NCBI GenBank assembly: GCA_001574975.1
Contig: KQ965800.1
Location: forward strand, 199,078-261,350
DNA from: Gonapodya prolifera JEL478
Taxonomy: Eukaryota > Monoblepharomycota > Monoblepharidomycetes > Monoblepharidales > Gonapodyaceae
Reading direction: 5' to 3'
Length of the DNA stretch: 62,273 bases
The position numbers were made by a program, and so were the translations under genes. Below are positions 43,934 through 54,818 of this stretch, in pieces. Numbering within the stretch: the stretch's first letter is position 1; each line of letters opens with the position of its first letter. A model generated the notes under the pieces. It did not search any database. It worked only from the letters and a program-made list of their open reading frames with translations, and had not been told where the DNA came from.

Positions 43934-46507
43934 TCAAGTCCCACCATTCCGCCAGTCCTCGCAACTGTTTTGGTAAGTAACCCTGGGAAGCTTCGGCGAA
44001 GCATTTCTTCGGCTAAAAGGGGGCGAATTCCTATCGGTCACTCCCACATCCTCCACCACAACTGAACCGTGCAAGTACTCACCCCACACACCATCTCCCA
44101 CCGCATTACTCAACCACCCACCGACCACTCTTCCACACGACTCGCTGACTCGCTCCCTCTCATCCTTGACCACAAAGACTACCCTGTAATTTCCTGGGGC
44201 CTTGGGGTCATTTTTGACCAAGTCTTCGGGGGGTGCGAGGCAGCACCATTCGGTAGCGACCCCGCATGTGAAGAGGGGTATGAGGAAGGCGTTCCGGAAG
44301 GTGCGGGGTGTGAGGTCGGGGACTTTGAGCGGGTAGAGGTCCATGGCGAGGTTGAGCAGTGCGCGGGTGTTGAAGAAGATTGTCTGAGGGGGTTTAGTAC
44401 GGTGGCGCGCAATCGTAGGCCCTCTTGTTAGAGAGCAAAAAATCGTCGCTACTACTCCCACCGCCACACTCACGAAGCACAACGTCACTCCCGCCCCTCC
44501 AGCAACCACAGGCCGCTTCGCATTGCTCAACCTCGGCACATACGTCACGCTCAACTGACCGCCTTTCGTATCGAGCATATCCGCCTGAAAAGGAACCACA
44601 AAAACCTGTCAACTCTACAAACCCGCCCGCATCGTCAGACTCCGACACCGCCCCTCACCTGCTTATACCCCATACTCCTCTGCCCCTCCCACCCCGCCCT
44701 TCCAAGCACTCCCATAACGGACTCCACACTATCCGCCCTCGAGTTGCGCCACTCCATGGGAAAAGTGTACCGCTTCGCCGCCGCACCCGGTCCTTCTTGA
44801 AGCACTGCCATACCTTGGCCCCCAGTCACAGAGAAGTAGTCCAGCGAGGCCAGGGTTGACATGCTGGGCGGGCGGTGGGAAGGAGGTGCAGGAGGTGCAG
44901 TGGCCGTGGTGCGCGGGCGGAGATGGTCGGCGGATTTGGAGCTGGCGAGGGCAGCCATTCTGGATGGCGAGCCTGCTCCCGATGCTGACGTCGACGCGCC
45001 CGGTGCGGACGAGTCGGGCGATGCGGCCCCACGTGGTGGAGCACCGAGGCCACCGTAGGGGTCCGATTTGGCGCGTTGGACAGAGGGAAAAGGCGGCGGG
45101 GTGGTGTCGGTGTCACGGCTGGGGTTCGGAGGCGTGGACCGCCCTTGGGAGGCAGTAACGGCGGCGGAGGTGGACGCGCGCCGACGTCGGGCTGAGTCTG
45201 TGTCGGAGTCGACACCAGGCCCACCATCCGTCACCGCAGTTCGTCCTGGAGAGGTTCCTACACTTGGTCCCACCGCCCGCGATTCTACGCCCCTGAACGC
45301 TATCGACGAAAGACTCCTCGTCGGATCCTGCAGTAGGGCAGAACCTGGGGGAGGCGCGAGATGGGGCGGCGTGCTTGAGAGGTGCAACGAGAGGTGCGGT
45401 GGGGTGTCGGTAAAGGAGGGGAATGCGCTGAGGGAGTCGGTGGGTGAGGTTGGTGGGGTAGGGATGGCTTTTGTGGGAGGTGGGGGAGGTCGGTTACGGG
45501 TCATCGAATAATTCAGGTAGAAAGAAGAAACACCGTCCTCCAGAGCGGGCTTTTGTATCGGCGCGACTGGGCAAACCCTCCATTCCAACCTGCTCCGCCT
45601 CCACCGCTCCCACTCCCCGCCCAGCCTACAACTCACCCTGACCCCGCCCCACCCCTGCACCACCATGCACATGCGCCAACGCAGGCACGCGCGCCCCCGA
45701 ATGCCCGATCCGCGAAAACGCCCTTGCCAGCACCGTCGCTGTCGGCGGGCCTGGCGTCTGCGCCGCCTGTGCCTGTGCCTGTGCCTGAGCTTGTGCGGAG
45801 GGAGTCCCGGCCGCGGAGGCAGCGATGGAGGAGATGTTCTTGGGCATGCTTGCCGCCCGTGACATGTTCATGTGCTCTAGCGAGCCGCCCGAAAGCCCGC
45901 GTTGCCGTCCAACCTTGGGCGGGATGGTGGGCGTGGCCGTGGGGTCCTCCTCCGCGTGGGGGTGAGTGTCTTGCCGGGGCAGCGATGGCAGTTTCAGCGA
46001 GGGCAGCCCGGGTGGGCCGGGGAACATTGTCCGCGGGTGGTCGGTTGTCGGAGACGTCGGACCCGGTAGTGTCGTCGGTGTAGGGAGGTACGGCGGGAGG
46101 GGGAGCGAGTCGAGCGAGATCCCCGGCACAGCCGCGTGCGGGATGGATCCCTTCCTTAGCAACGGTGTCGATGGCGGGGATACGAGCGCGTTTGCGGATG
46201 ATATACGTGGGGGGTGTGGGTCGAATGCGAGGGTGGCGGTGGTGGCGGCGGTGGAGGTGGTGGTTGGGAAGGGGAACGGGTGGTGAGCGACGTGGTCAGA
46301 GTCTGGGATGCCGTAGTGCGAGAGAAGGGATGTGGAGCTGCTGTGTGGGAGGGAGCTGAAGTGGGGCAGGGTGTGTGCGTGGGCAGCGATGGAGTGGGAG
46401 TGGGGGAAGGTGTTGTGGGAAGATGGTGCGGCACCGACGACGGTGCCGGGGTCGTAGCGCGGTGTTTGCGCTTGTGCTTGTTTGGTGCTGGAAAGGTGGG
46501 ACCGCAT
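43934..46507 (-). CDS. Low-complexity (Ser/Pro/Thr) protein with one membrane span, unknown function
   Basis: Start proposed at 46507 (MRSHLSSTKQAQAQ). The N-terminal 290 residues are Ser/Pro/His-rich with a run of Gln-Ala pairs (SAQAQAQAQAQAAQ) and NMSRAASMPKNISSIAASAA. A phase-1 GTGAGT intron (about 45631-45562) joins GQ to VAPIQKPALEDGVSSF, followed by another 300 disordered residues and FPMEWRNSRADSVESVMGV. A further intron joins MGYKQ to ADMLDTKGGQLSVTY. A single span VVAGGAGVTLCFVSVAVGVV follows, then an ordered C-terminal region FFNTRALLNLAMDLYPLKV and RVVFVVKDERERVSESCGRV. The last stretch looks globular and might be the functional part. Family not recognised. The two halves could be separate genes, but the splice phases agree. 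Confidence 0.5.
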
Positions 46508-46620
46508 GGCGAGGATGAATTGGGGCGAGATAAGACGGTGCCGCGTGCGTGGGGTTGGCTGTGAGACAGGGAGACGGGGGACGACAAGAGGTTGAAGTGA
46601 GTGGAATTGGGGAATCTAAC

Positions 46621-47195
46621 TCAAACAACAAGCTCCGAAAGCACAGAGTCCATGGCGTGGGCTGTCCTCTCTGTCAGCACTTGGGCCTCGCTCCGTGAGC
46701 GTATTGCGCTTCCCGGGTCAGTTGCCTCCGGCGGACGCCACGGTCCGCGCCCAACGGCGCTTAGGCCTCAAACTCGCTCCTCTAGCATTTGGCCTCGGTT
46801 GCTCGACAGCCTCGGTCGCCGCTATCGTGCCAAGGCCTCGGAGTCCTCGCTCCGCTCGGACAATGACCTACCTCTCTCAGCTCCACTGCGACATCAATGT
46901 AGTCCCCTCCACTCTCAAACATATTGAGCAAGTCGTCGTCGTCGTCCAGGTCGATCCTCTTCTCGTCCCTCCCATCCTTCTTGTCTCCCTCCTCGCTCTC
47001 TGCATCGTCGCCCTCTTTCGCCTCTCGCCACCCCATTCTTATGACTTTTTCTCGCCCGCCCTCCTCCAGCCCTGGAATGCGCCCGCACAGAAAGTACACG
47101 AACTCGTTGAAGGTCGCGGGAAGTCGCTCTGGCCGGATCACCACCGTCTTCTCCCCACCCCACCAGCGAACGTGGATGCGAGTCAGCCCCGGCAT
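46621..47195 (-). CDS. PB1-like (ubiquitin-fold) acidic small protein
   Basis: The ATG at 47195 begins MPGLTRIHVRWWGGEKTVVI, then RLPATFNEFVYFLCGRIPGL, an acidic insert (about 25 residues rich in D/E/K) and RIDLDDDDDLLNMFESGGDY with IDVAVEL. A strand-strand-helix order plus an acidic DDDDLL loop and a closing hydrophobic strand fit a PB1-like ubiquitin fold, a protein-interaction module. An intron (46871-46687) made almost entirely of the GC-rich repeat joins LRE to AQVLTERTAHAMDSVLSELV, stop at 46621. The gene at 1-240 is a paralogue (T(Y/F)NEFVY.LC block). Domain identity is inferred from pattern and needs a profile search. Confidence 0.6.
46722..46862 (-). repeat. GC-rich intron repeat filling the PB1-like gene intron
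   Basis: On the transcribed strand it reads GTCCGAGCGGAGCGAGGAC ten bases after the GTAGGT donor, then CCGAGGCC, GACCGAGGC, GAGGCCTAAGCGC and GTCCGCCGGAGGC near the acceptor. The repeat makes up most of the 185-nt intron. Confidence 0.85.
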
Positions 47196-48944
47196 TCCGC
47201 CCCTGCTGCCTTGGTCGACTGAGTATGCTGTTCGGCTCGCACGCCTTTCCCGTCCCGTCGCAGGAATCTTTCACGTGCCGCCTCGTCTGATTCGGCTTTC
47301 CCTCTCTGCCACCACAAACCGCAACCGTCGCGTCTCCCAAGTGCCACTCCACTCCGTTTCTCTCCTTTCCAGCCCGTCGCTGTCCTCGCTCTTCTTCCTC
47401 TCTGCCGCAGTCCGGGTCAGCCTTCCAAATTAGGACGCTTTGGCCAACCTTTCTTGTTATCCCGCATGCCATACAAATAAAAATACCACACTGCAATCGC
47501 AGCCTCACCGCTCCGCTCGCCCGATCGAACTCTCGATCACGCGTCGCCACTCTCCACGCCGCGATCACTTGTCCGTTCCGTCGCCGTATCCCTCCGCCGT
47601 CACCGTAACTTAGACTTTTGCCGCGGTTATACAAAGAGGCGTGTATCATAGTCGTACAAAAAAAAGTTTGACGACGTAATCTAGAAAAACAAGAAGCGTG
47701 CAGGTGTACTGCATGCGCAATTTATCAATCATAGTCGCAACCAAAAAATACCCGTTTTGAACATCCATGGCCGCGCTCCATGGTTTACATTTTGGAGATT
47801 GTAAACAAGGCAAATATTCAGAGCTCCGCAGCAGTCACGGTTCCAAATAATCCCGCAATGCCAGCACTTGGGAAGCTTCCAAGGTTTTACCATTGGCGTC
47901 CAGTCAGGCCCTGGTGTACAAGTGTTGGGTATCATGGGAGGCTAGAGCTTGGCCACGGGGTGAGGCTCATCATCAACGGCTTTGAGGATACAACAAGGAC
48001 ACCCAGAGCTTGTATAAGCTTTGTCCGTTTATAGAAGCTTAACCAAGCCCTGAAGCCTCTTCTGGATCCACTTTGCAGGACCTGACTTCCCAGGGATACA
48101 TCAAAACCTGTTAGCATTTGCGCTCCCCAAGGCAATATGGAGGTCAGATTTTGCAAGGGATTTCCAGCAATGGCAGGTCCCAGGGTGGCAATGTATCTGA
48201 AGCAAGAGGGGTCAGAAATTGTTTAGAAAAGGTGAAAACATGTAAACATACTATGCTGCCTTGTCAACTTCCCTTGTGTCCTACTCCAAGTCCACCACCA
48301 TTGCCATGCATGAACATCCTCTGTCCCATCTGTGTAATAGTTGATGAGAGTGTCATGCCACTACAGAAACCACACAAGATAACTAGATGAAGCATCAATC
48401 ATGACTTACTCCTTGTTAGCAAATTAAACATCAAAAAGAAATGCACCCTGTCAAAGTCCCCCTCATTCACAGTTTTCAAAGTAGGCTCAGAACTCCCCAC
48501 TACTTGCAGCACCCAGTTTTGTGACTTGAGCTCCTCAGCTGCCTGGCAGGTTTTGTCAACACCAGATCATTCTTAGTACTCTGATAAATGATAGGTAAAG
48601 TCAACTTCTGGTCTCCACTGATCCTGTGATGCCACACCAGTGGATATGTGCAGCTTGCTCTGGCCCAGGATTGACCCCAAAACAATGTCAGTGGGAGGGA
48701 TTGGACCTGGTACAAAAATTTTCTTGCCATCTCCATCCCAGGGGCAAAAGTTTGGATGATGCTGGCTCACCAACTTAATCTTCATCTTGATGTGGGAAAT
48801 GCTCACCCCAAAGCTGTCCCTGCAAATACCACCAGTTGGAGACCAAATTGGTCCCTCAGAGGGGAGCACCAAAGTTGTGAACACTTGCTGCATCCATGGG
48901 AAATACACATCATAGGACTGCCCAGCAGCCCCAGTGGGGATGTC

Positions 48945-49184
48945 TGTCACACTGACATCCACTAACATGGAGTATATAGTGTAGTATGAGTGTTGGATAT
49001 TAGCTGCTGTGCCACTACTGTGGCTGGGGGTTTAGATGTGCACACCTGCAGGACGTGCCCTAAGTTTGGCATCACGTTCCTGCATGTGAGTTCTATGCAC
49101 ATTAAGTCTTTCTATGTACATCTGATCATATATACATGTTCCTGCAGATTACAGGCTTGTGGAGCTCACCTAGGTTGTGTAGCA
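48945..49184. repeat. Dispersed 235-240 bp repeat, copy 2
   Basis: Partner of 36262-36495, same orientation, 12.7 kb apart, with scattered substitutions and a few small indels. Confidence 0.85.
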
Positions 49185-50912
49185 CAAGGCACAGTTTCTC
49201 CTGTTTCTAGCCATGTGTGCCTGAGCCAATGGCCATTCAACTAGACCATGAGGCATTAGGTACAAATACAGAGTGAGGGAACAGAAGGGTATGGCAGATT
49301 GAGAATTAATGAAGCAGAGGGCCTATCATCCCAACCTGGCAGATTGCATGAATTCAAATCAATTGTTATGTTCCAAACTTTTTGAATCTGCTCAATGCTA
49401 TGCTGAGTCATTCATTTGGACTGTCACATGTATAATGATACAAAACTGGGAAGCAATTTCTCTTACAAGCAGGAGCAATTACATTATTTTGAATAGCTGG
49501 GAGCCTAGTTGGAACTCACATTTTAGTACTGGACCCTTGTTTGAATGGCTTACCCAATCCCTTCTTTGTGGGTGAAAGAGTGACAGAGTGGGACCTGTTG
49601 GACTTTGGCAAGTATTCTTTAGAGGTTGCTGCTTTCTGGCAGAGTCATATGACAATGTACAAAGGGTCCAGCAGCAATCAAGGATGGAGGAACAGTGTTT
49701 ATGATCTATTTGAATGGCAAGCATCTCCAAATCAAGAGGGAGGGATGTATGCAATATTCAGGAGTCCACACAATTCAGGAAGGGCAATATCAATCCATCT
49801 GGGATTGGAAGAACAATTTCCGGACAATTTTCGTGATGTTACTGTATTTGGATCAAATGGGGCTGGGAACACTTTTTAGAACATTAAACCCTGATTTAGA
49901 GGCAAGTGAAATATCCAGGCAATGTTTGTCTTCTGCCTTCAGATGTTGGAAGGTTTTATGTCTGTTCTTACAGGATGATACATGCCACCTGTAAGACCCA
50001 TGCGATGACAATCATACAAAATAGGCAAAATACTAGCTAGCATGTACAAATGTTGTAGCAAGGACCAATAACACTGAATGGGTATACAACAAGTTTTACT
50101 CTTCCCTCTTCAATGCATATTGCTTATCATATATTTTCTTGACATTGCAGAGGACCAATATGACTGTAAGTGTTGATTAGTGCCACCCAATGTTTCCCAC
50201 ACCTGATAGACCACGTCTTCCCCCACCCACCAGTGCCCCAAAAAAGAAATCTACAGTGACATTACTTATGAAAACAGATACTACAACAACAACAAATGGA
50301 ATGGGCCCAAATACTACATCCAATCCCAATGGGATGTAAACACCCAGCTGTGTGGAGTGTTGGGATCCACAATGAATGTTGATTGTATTAGAGTTGAATT
50401 GTGAGAATTAGATTGAAGACCGTAAGCTAAAGATCTACAATATTCAAATTGTCAATCCCCCTCCAATTGAGATTCATGAGCTTTTGCCATAGTCATGCCA
50501 CTATCATCACTCAAACTTGCATTAGAGGTGAGAAAGAAGGACAAACCTCCATGACAAAGTTTGCCAAATACCAATGAGGTCTATCAAGAACCAAACCAAA
50601 TTTGGATTGGCCAAAAAGAGGGTAGTTATAAATCAAGGTACATCTTCTGTCTCCACTTGGAGCTATGTTGTATTTGTTCACAGTGGGCCAGGGCAAAATA
50701 AAACTTTCATGGGTATGAGTGAAGGTTATGGGAATATTAACAACCTGAGACCTAGAGGCAACTATCCCACCAAGTCCCCTAGGCCAGTAAACTGACTTGG
50801 TGGCTCTATAAGTAAATTGAGACATATTTAGCAACAGTCATATCACAGTCACCAATGAGAAACAGTTCATTTGGATGGAGCCAGGTCATTGACATTACCT
50901 AACTCCATTTGT

Positions 50913-50938
50913 GGGGGGGGGGGGGGGGGGGGGGGGGG
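50913..50938 (+). repeat. Poly-G run (26 nt)
   Basis: Uninterrupted G tract inside the CpG-poor island. Length may be affected by sequencing error. Confidence 0.9.
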
Positions 50939-51304
50939 TAGAAGCAATACAACCTGACCACATGTTCATTGATAATTATGGCAAGGTAAAGCCTAAGACA
51001 CCTGGTCAGGAGGGCCAAAATTAATGAAATTGGAGATGTATAAAAGCACCTTCCACTGCTGCAGGTATGGTGACCATGCTCACATATGGAGGTAACATAT
51101 TTTTAGTTGTGGTAAGATGTGCCATTTTTCAGACACAGGTCACAGAGTGTGGCAGCACCACCAAAACAAAATTCAAACAAGACACCAATGCAGTAGGGAT
51201 AATCTTGAGAATACTTAGCCCACTTGCACATTCAAAACAATATATAGTGTGATAATGCTCACATCAACAAAAGACAGACACTGCTGACTGCAATGTTAAT
51301 CAAG

Positions 51305-51911
51305 TAGTGTTACCTTTTGAACATGAGGTCAGGTCAACCTGACCCAACCTGGGGTCCAAGCTGGGTCTAGCCACACTTCAAAAATGTTTCCCCAAACACA
51401 ACCCAACCCAAAACTCAAACATGACTGGGTTGGGTTGGGTTTTGTGCTGGTGAACCCAATCAGGCTGTGACCATACCATTTTTCTTTATTGATGCAAGAA
51501 CACAACACATGTCCATGGCCCCAATCCAACCTAAAATATGCATTTTTAGTGATCTTGAGATAGAATCATGTGGAATTGACCTGGATGTTATGGAGTTTAG
51601 CTACACCAGAAAGCCAGAGGCACAGGTAGTAGACAACAGATTAATGAAGACATTTGGGGGTGTCAGGTGCATTGGGGGAAGCAGGTGTTGCAAGCAGCAA
51701 ATCATAAAAAACAAAAAAGCCAGGTAAATGCAGGTAAATTCAGGTCAACCCAACCAGACGCTTGTGTCAGGTCAAGTCTTGCCATTGCAAACAGAGATTC
51801 CCTGAAGCCAACTCAAAGTCTTGTCAGGTCTTGGGCTGTCCAAAATTTTTTGTCTTTTTGGGGGGTTCAAGCTGACCCAAAAGCCAGGTCAGGTCAGGTT
51901 GGGTAACACTA
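51305..51911. mobile_element. Complete non-autonomous hAT-type element (607 bp) with 8-bp target duplication
   Basis: Left end TAGTGTTACC (51305-51314) and right end GGTAACACTA (51902-51911) are perfect 10-bp inverted repeats. TAATCAAG flanks it exactly on both sides (51297-51304 and 51912-51919), the 8-bp duplication typical of hAT insertions. Subterminal zones carry repeated CCCAACC/GGTTGGG and CAGGTCA motifs on both ends. No transposase is encoded, so it would need a hAT enzyme in trans. Its near-total lack of CpG fits the surrounding island. Confidence 0.85.
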
Positions 51912-52801
51912 TAATCAAGCCTAGGTGTAGCTGGTCACCCCAGATCAGGAGCTTAACTGTAGTGCAAGATGAAGTTAAACATCACCTCCAGTCCAAAATG
52001 GTATCTGGTTGTTTAAAGTATGAGGTGGGGTAGGGTGGGTGGTTATTACAGGAGTGTGGATTGCAAAGGGAAATGAGAATACAATCATCCTCTTTGTTGA
52101 TATTTGGTTCCAACAATAGTATGACAATGTGTTGCATCTTGTGAAATGCACCCACAGTGCATCCAAAACACCAGGCCAAGACTTTCACCTAAAGAATTCC
52201 TTTCATAGAGACCTAAGACTACATGGAATCTGTCTGGGCCTGCCAAAAACACCATGTTGGGTAGGTGTCAGAAAAGGTCAGTACTAACATACATACACTG
52301 CTGGAGGAGAAGCGGGTGATGACACAAGTTGTTGAATTGTCAGTCCCCCTCAAAATGAAACAGTTTTTGGCATTACCATGCCACATATATTATGGAACCT
52401 GGATTGTACATAAGAAAGCAGGACTTAACCATATGAAATACTTGTCAAATGTCAATCAGGTCTGCCAAGAGCCAACCAAATTAGGGACACATTAGTCAAG
52501 GTCCACACACTGGCACCACTCAGATGTTAGTTTGTATCTGCTTACAGTATGCTTGAGCTGAACCTAACATTTTGGAGTATGAGTGAAGGCAATGGGGCAG
52601 TGAGTGCCTCAAGATGAAGGATTGGAGGAGGATCCCACCAAAAATCACCAAAACCAGGGAATTGGTTTGTGGGTCTATGGGTAAATCTGGGCATATTCAT
52701 TCACAGTCACCAATGACATAATTTCTGCAGGAGGCTCACGTGAAATACCATACAAAGAAAAAGGTCTGATATTGATTGCGCAATGGAGTTCGCGGCTGCA
52801 A

Positions 52802-54818
52802 TCATGCGTAAGTTGGACTACTGTGATCGTTGGTATACGTGGTATCCGTCTCCATCCTCAAATGCATCCTCGAATTCACACTTCCCGTCTCTTTTGGCAA
52901 ATCTGGTCCTGTTCCTGCGACCGCGTCGGCGTTTGAGCGACGTGGCTCAGCGGTGTAAAACCACGTGAGCAAATGAGCAGCGAAGTGGAGGGACGTGAGG
53001 AAGATCATGCCGTTCAGGAGCGTGCCGTCGACGGGGGAGCGGAGGGCCGAGATTGAGGGGATGAGGATGATGGACATTATCTGGGGAGGAAGAATCTGTT
53101 CATGTTGAATGCCACACTCGACTGTGATAACTGAGGCGCTCACGGCTTGGCCCAACTGTAAGATGTTAGTGGAAGTTGCTTCGCCGACAGGGTAAGTGCA
53201 CTGCAGAACCATGGAGAAAAGTTTCAACACTGGACCAGGCCGTGCTCGAATAAAGCACCCACCTCAGCACCCAACTCCATCATCAGCGGCATCGTCGGGA
53301 AACCACCCACGCCATACACTGCGGCACCAGCATACACGAGCCCCTTGGACCCCTGGGACGCTCCCACCATGATCATCGCAATCCCCGCCACGGCGACCAA
53401 CGAGAGCACTTTCAGGGCCGCCTTGTGTTTCTGAATCCGGTCCATGAGTAGGCCGTTCACGACCGCGGCCACAATCCCGCACCCGATAAAAATTGCCCCG
53501 ACCGTGCCCGACTCGTCTTCACCGAGCCCGTAGGGCACGAGCAGATCGGCGAGGAATGTTTGCAGCACGGAAAAGCATGCAATGATGGTGCTATACACGA
53601 GGATCAAGATCAGGAATTGAGTGTTGGAAAGGCAGGATTTGAGCCCGCCCAGGACGGATTCTTTGGGTTTGTTGGAGAGGGAAGGTGGGGTTGGTGGGCG
53701 GTCGCGGATGAGCAGGGCGGGCAGGGCGAGGGAAATGCACATGGCGAAGACGACGAGGTGAAGCGTGCGCACGCCGTCGGTGCTGTCCCCGACGATGGCG
53801 GGGGCGAGGAGGAATATGCTTTTTGAGGTTGGGTGTGGTGGGGGTGTGGGTGAGTTGAGTGGAGGTTAGATGTATGACAGCAATCATTCGCCTCCGGCCC
53901 CGCAGGAATACGCGAACCGCGAGAGTGTTGTGCTTCACGTAGAAATCGTCTCCCGCGGACAACCTCGGTCAACGCCATCGCGCTTAGCCTCCGTGCTCGG
54001 TCTTGCGTGCGTCGCACTCCAGACCGCGTCAAACTTACATGGCCAACCCAATCGGATTCCCCAACTGCGCCAACGTATTCGCAATCGCCCTCTCCTTTTC
54101 GCCAAACCATTCCGCTGCAAGCTTTGTGCTCGAGTTGAGGGAGAAGGGCGTGCCAGCGGAGAGGATCACTTGACCGAACACAGTCACGGCGTAGGACGTC
54201 GTGGTGTCTGGCACGTAGTTCGCCAGGAATGGAAGCAAGCTCCCGATGGATACAAGGATGGCGGCGGTGATGCTCTGAAGGGGAGGTAAGGACGAATTGG
54301 CAAGGGTTTTGAAGTGTGTCTGTGGACGACAAACTCACAGATAGCCTCAAACCCTTTTTTTCTTGGACTATCATGGCAGCAAGGGTTGCTGGAACACCCA
54401 CAATCATCTTTTGGAGCATTGATGCATTAACTGGAAATTTCTTTGTATCACCGAACACACTTTCAACTCACAGTGATGAGCCCAAACACATTGATCTGGA
54501 ACGACCCAACCTTGTAGAAATCTATCAAGTGCGGCGATACACTCGAGAAGTAAAATGGACCTGATCGGTGCACAAAAGTCAAAACGGACGTTGACCTGAA
54601 TGAAGGGCTTGCGAAGAGGCAGATTGCAAATTGGTAAACATACCGATACCGGCAGCTGCAATGTTGAGAACGAATATGATCCCTAGCATAGCCCATCGTG
54701 TGCGATATAGCTTCCGGCCGGAACTGCTTCTGCTTTCCAGCGGAGAGTCCACGCTGTCTTCCTCTGTGGATAACTTTCTCGTCCCTTGCTTCCTTCCCTT
54801 GTCGTCTGAGTTCGACAT
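52802..54818 (-). CDS. SLC49/FLVCR-like MFS transporter, intact copy
   Basis: Start at 54818 (MSNSDDKGRKQGTRKLSTEE), a cytosolic tail, then LYRTRWAMLGIIFVLNIAAA (span 1). After short introns: FYKVGSFQINVFGLITVS; MIVGVPATLAAMIVQEKKGL; YAVTVFGQVILSAGTPFSLN then STKLAAEWFGEKERAIANTL and AQLGNPIGLAM; IFLLAPAIVG; the RDRPPTPPSLSNKPKESVLG loop; TQFLILILVYSTIIACFSVL; VNGLLMDRIQKHKAALKVLS; GVGGFPTMPLMMELGAE; and TYPVGEATSTNILQLGQAVS. It ends DHSSPTYA at 52802. The WFGxxERxxAxTLAxxGNPxG and PVGE motifs are typical of the FLVCR/DIRC2 (SLC49) branch, whose members move haem, choline or related solutes. Substrate here is unknown. One intron (about 53830-54038) contains the GC-rich repeat. Confidence 0.82.
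53887..54010 (-). repeat. GC-rich intron repeat (diverged) in the SLC49-like gene
   Basis: On the transcribed strand: GGAGGCTAAGCGC, GTTGACCGAGGTTGTCCGC and a second GGCCGGAGGCGAATG. It sits in the intron between NPIGLAM and the IFLLAPAI exon. The paralogous intron in the pseudogene copy (about 58235-58335) is short and lacks it. Confidence 0.7.

Larger units (their letters stand above)
47660..52750. mobile_element. CpG-depleted transposon graveyard
   Basis: Five kb with low GC, almost no CpG and no long ORF, flanked by CpG-rich genes. Both strands carry only short ORFs (e.g. 48573-48968 and 49541-49879) that match nothing I recognise. It includes the second copy of the dispersed repeat (48945-49184), a 26-G run and a complete small hAT-type element (51305-51911). 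I read it as nested, mutated transposons. Confidence 0.6.

Noticed and set aside
46915-47649. Long minus-strand ORF (244 codons) overlapping the PB1-like gene
   Set aside because: It is out of frame with the conserved domain, Arg/Gly-rich and has no recognised pattern; a shadow ORF of GC-rich DNA.
49309-49994. Overlapping short plus-strand ORFs in the AT-rich island
   Set aside because: No transposase or other motif was recognised; too short and frame-broken to call as genes.
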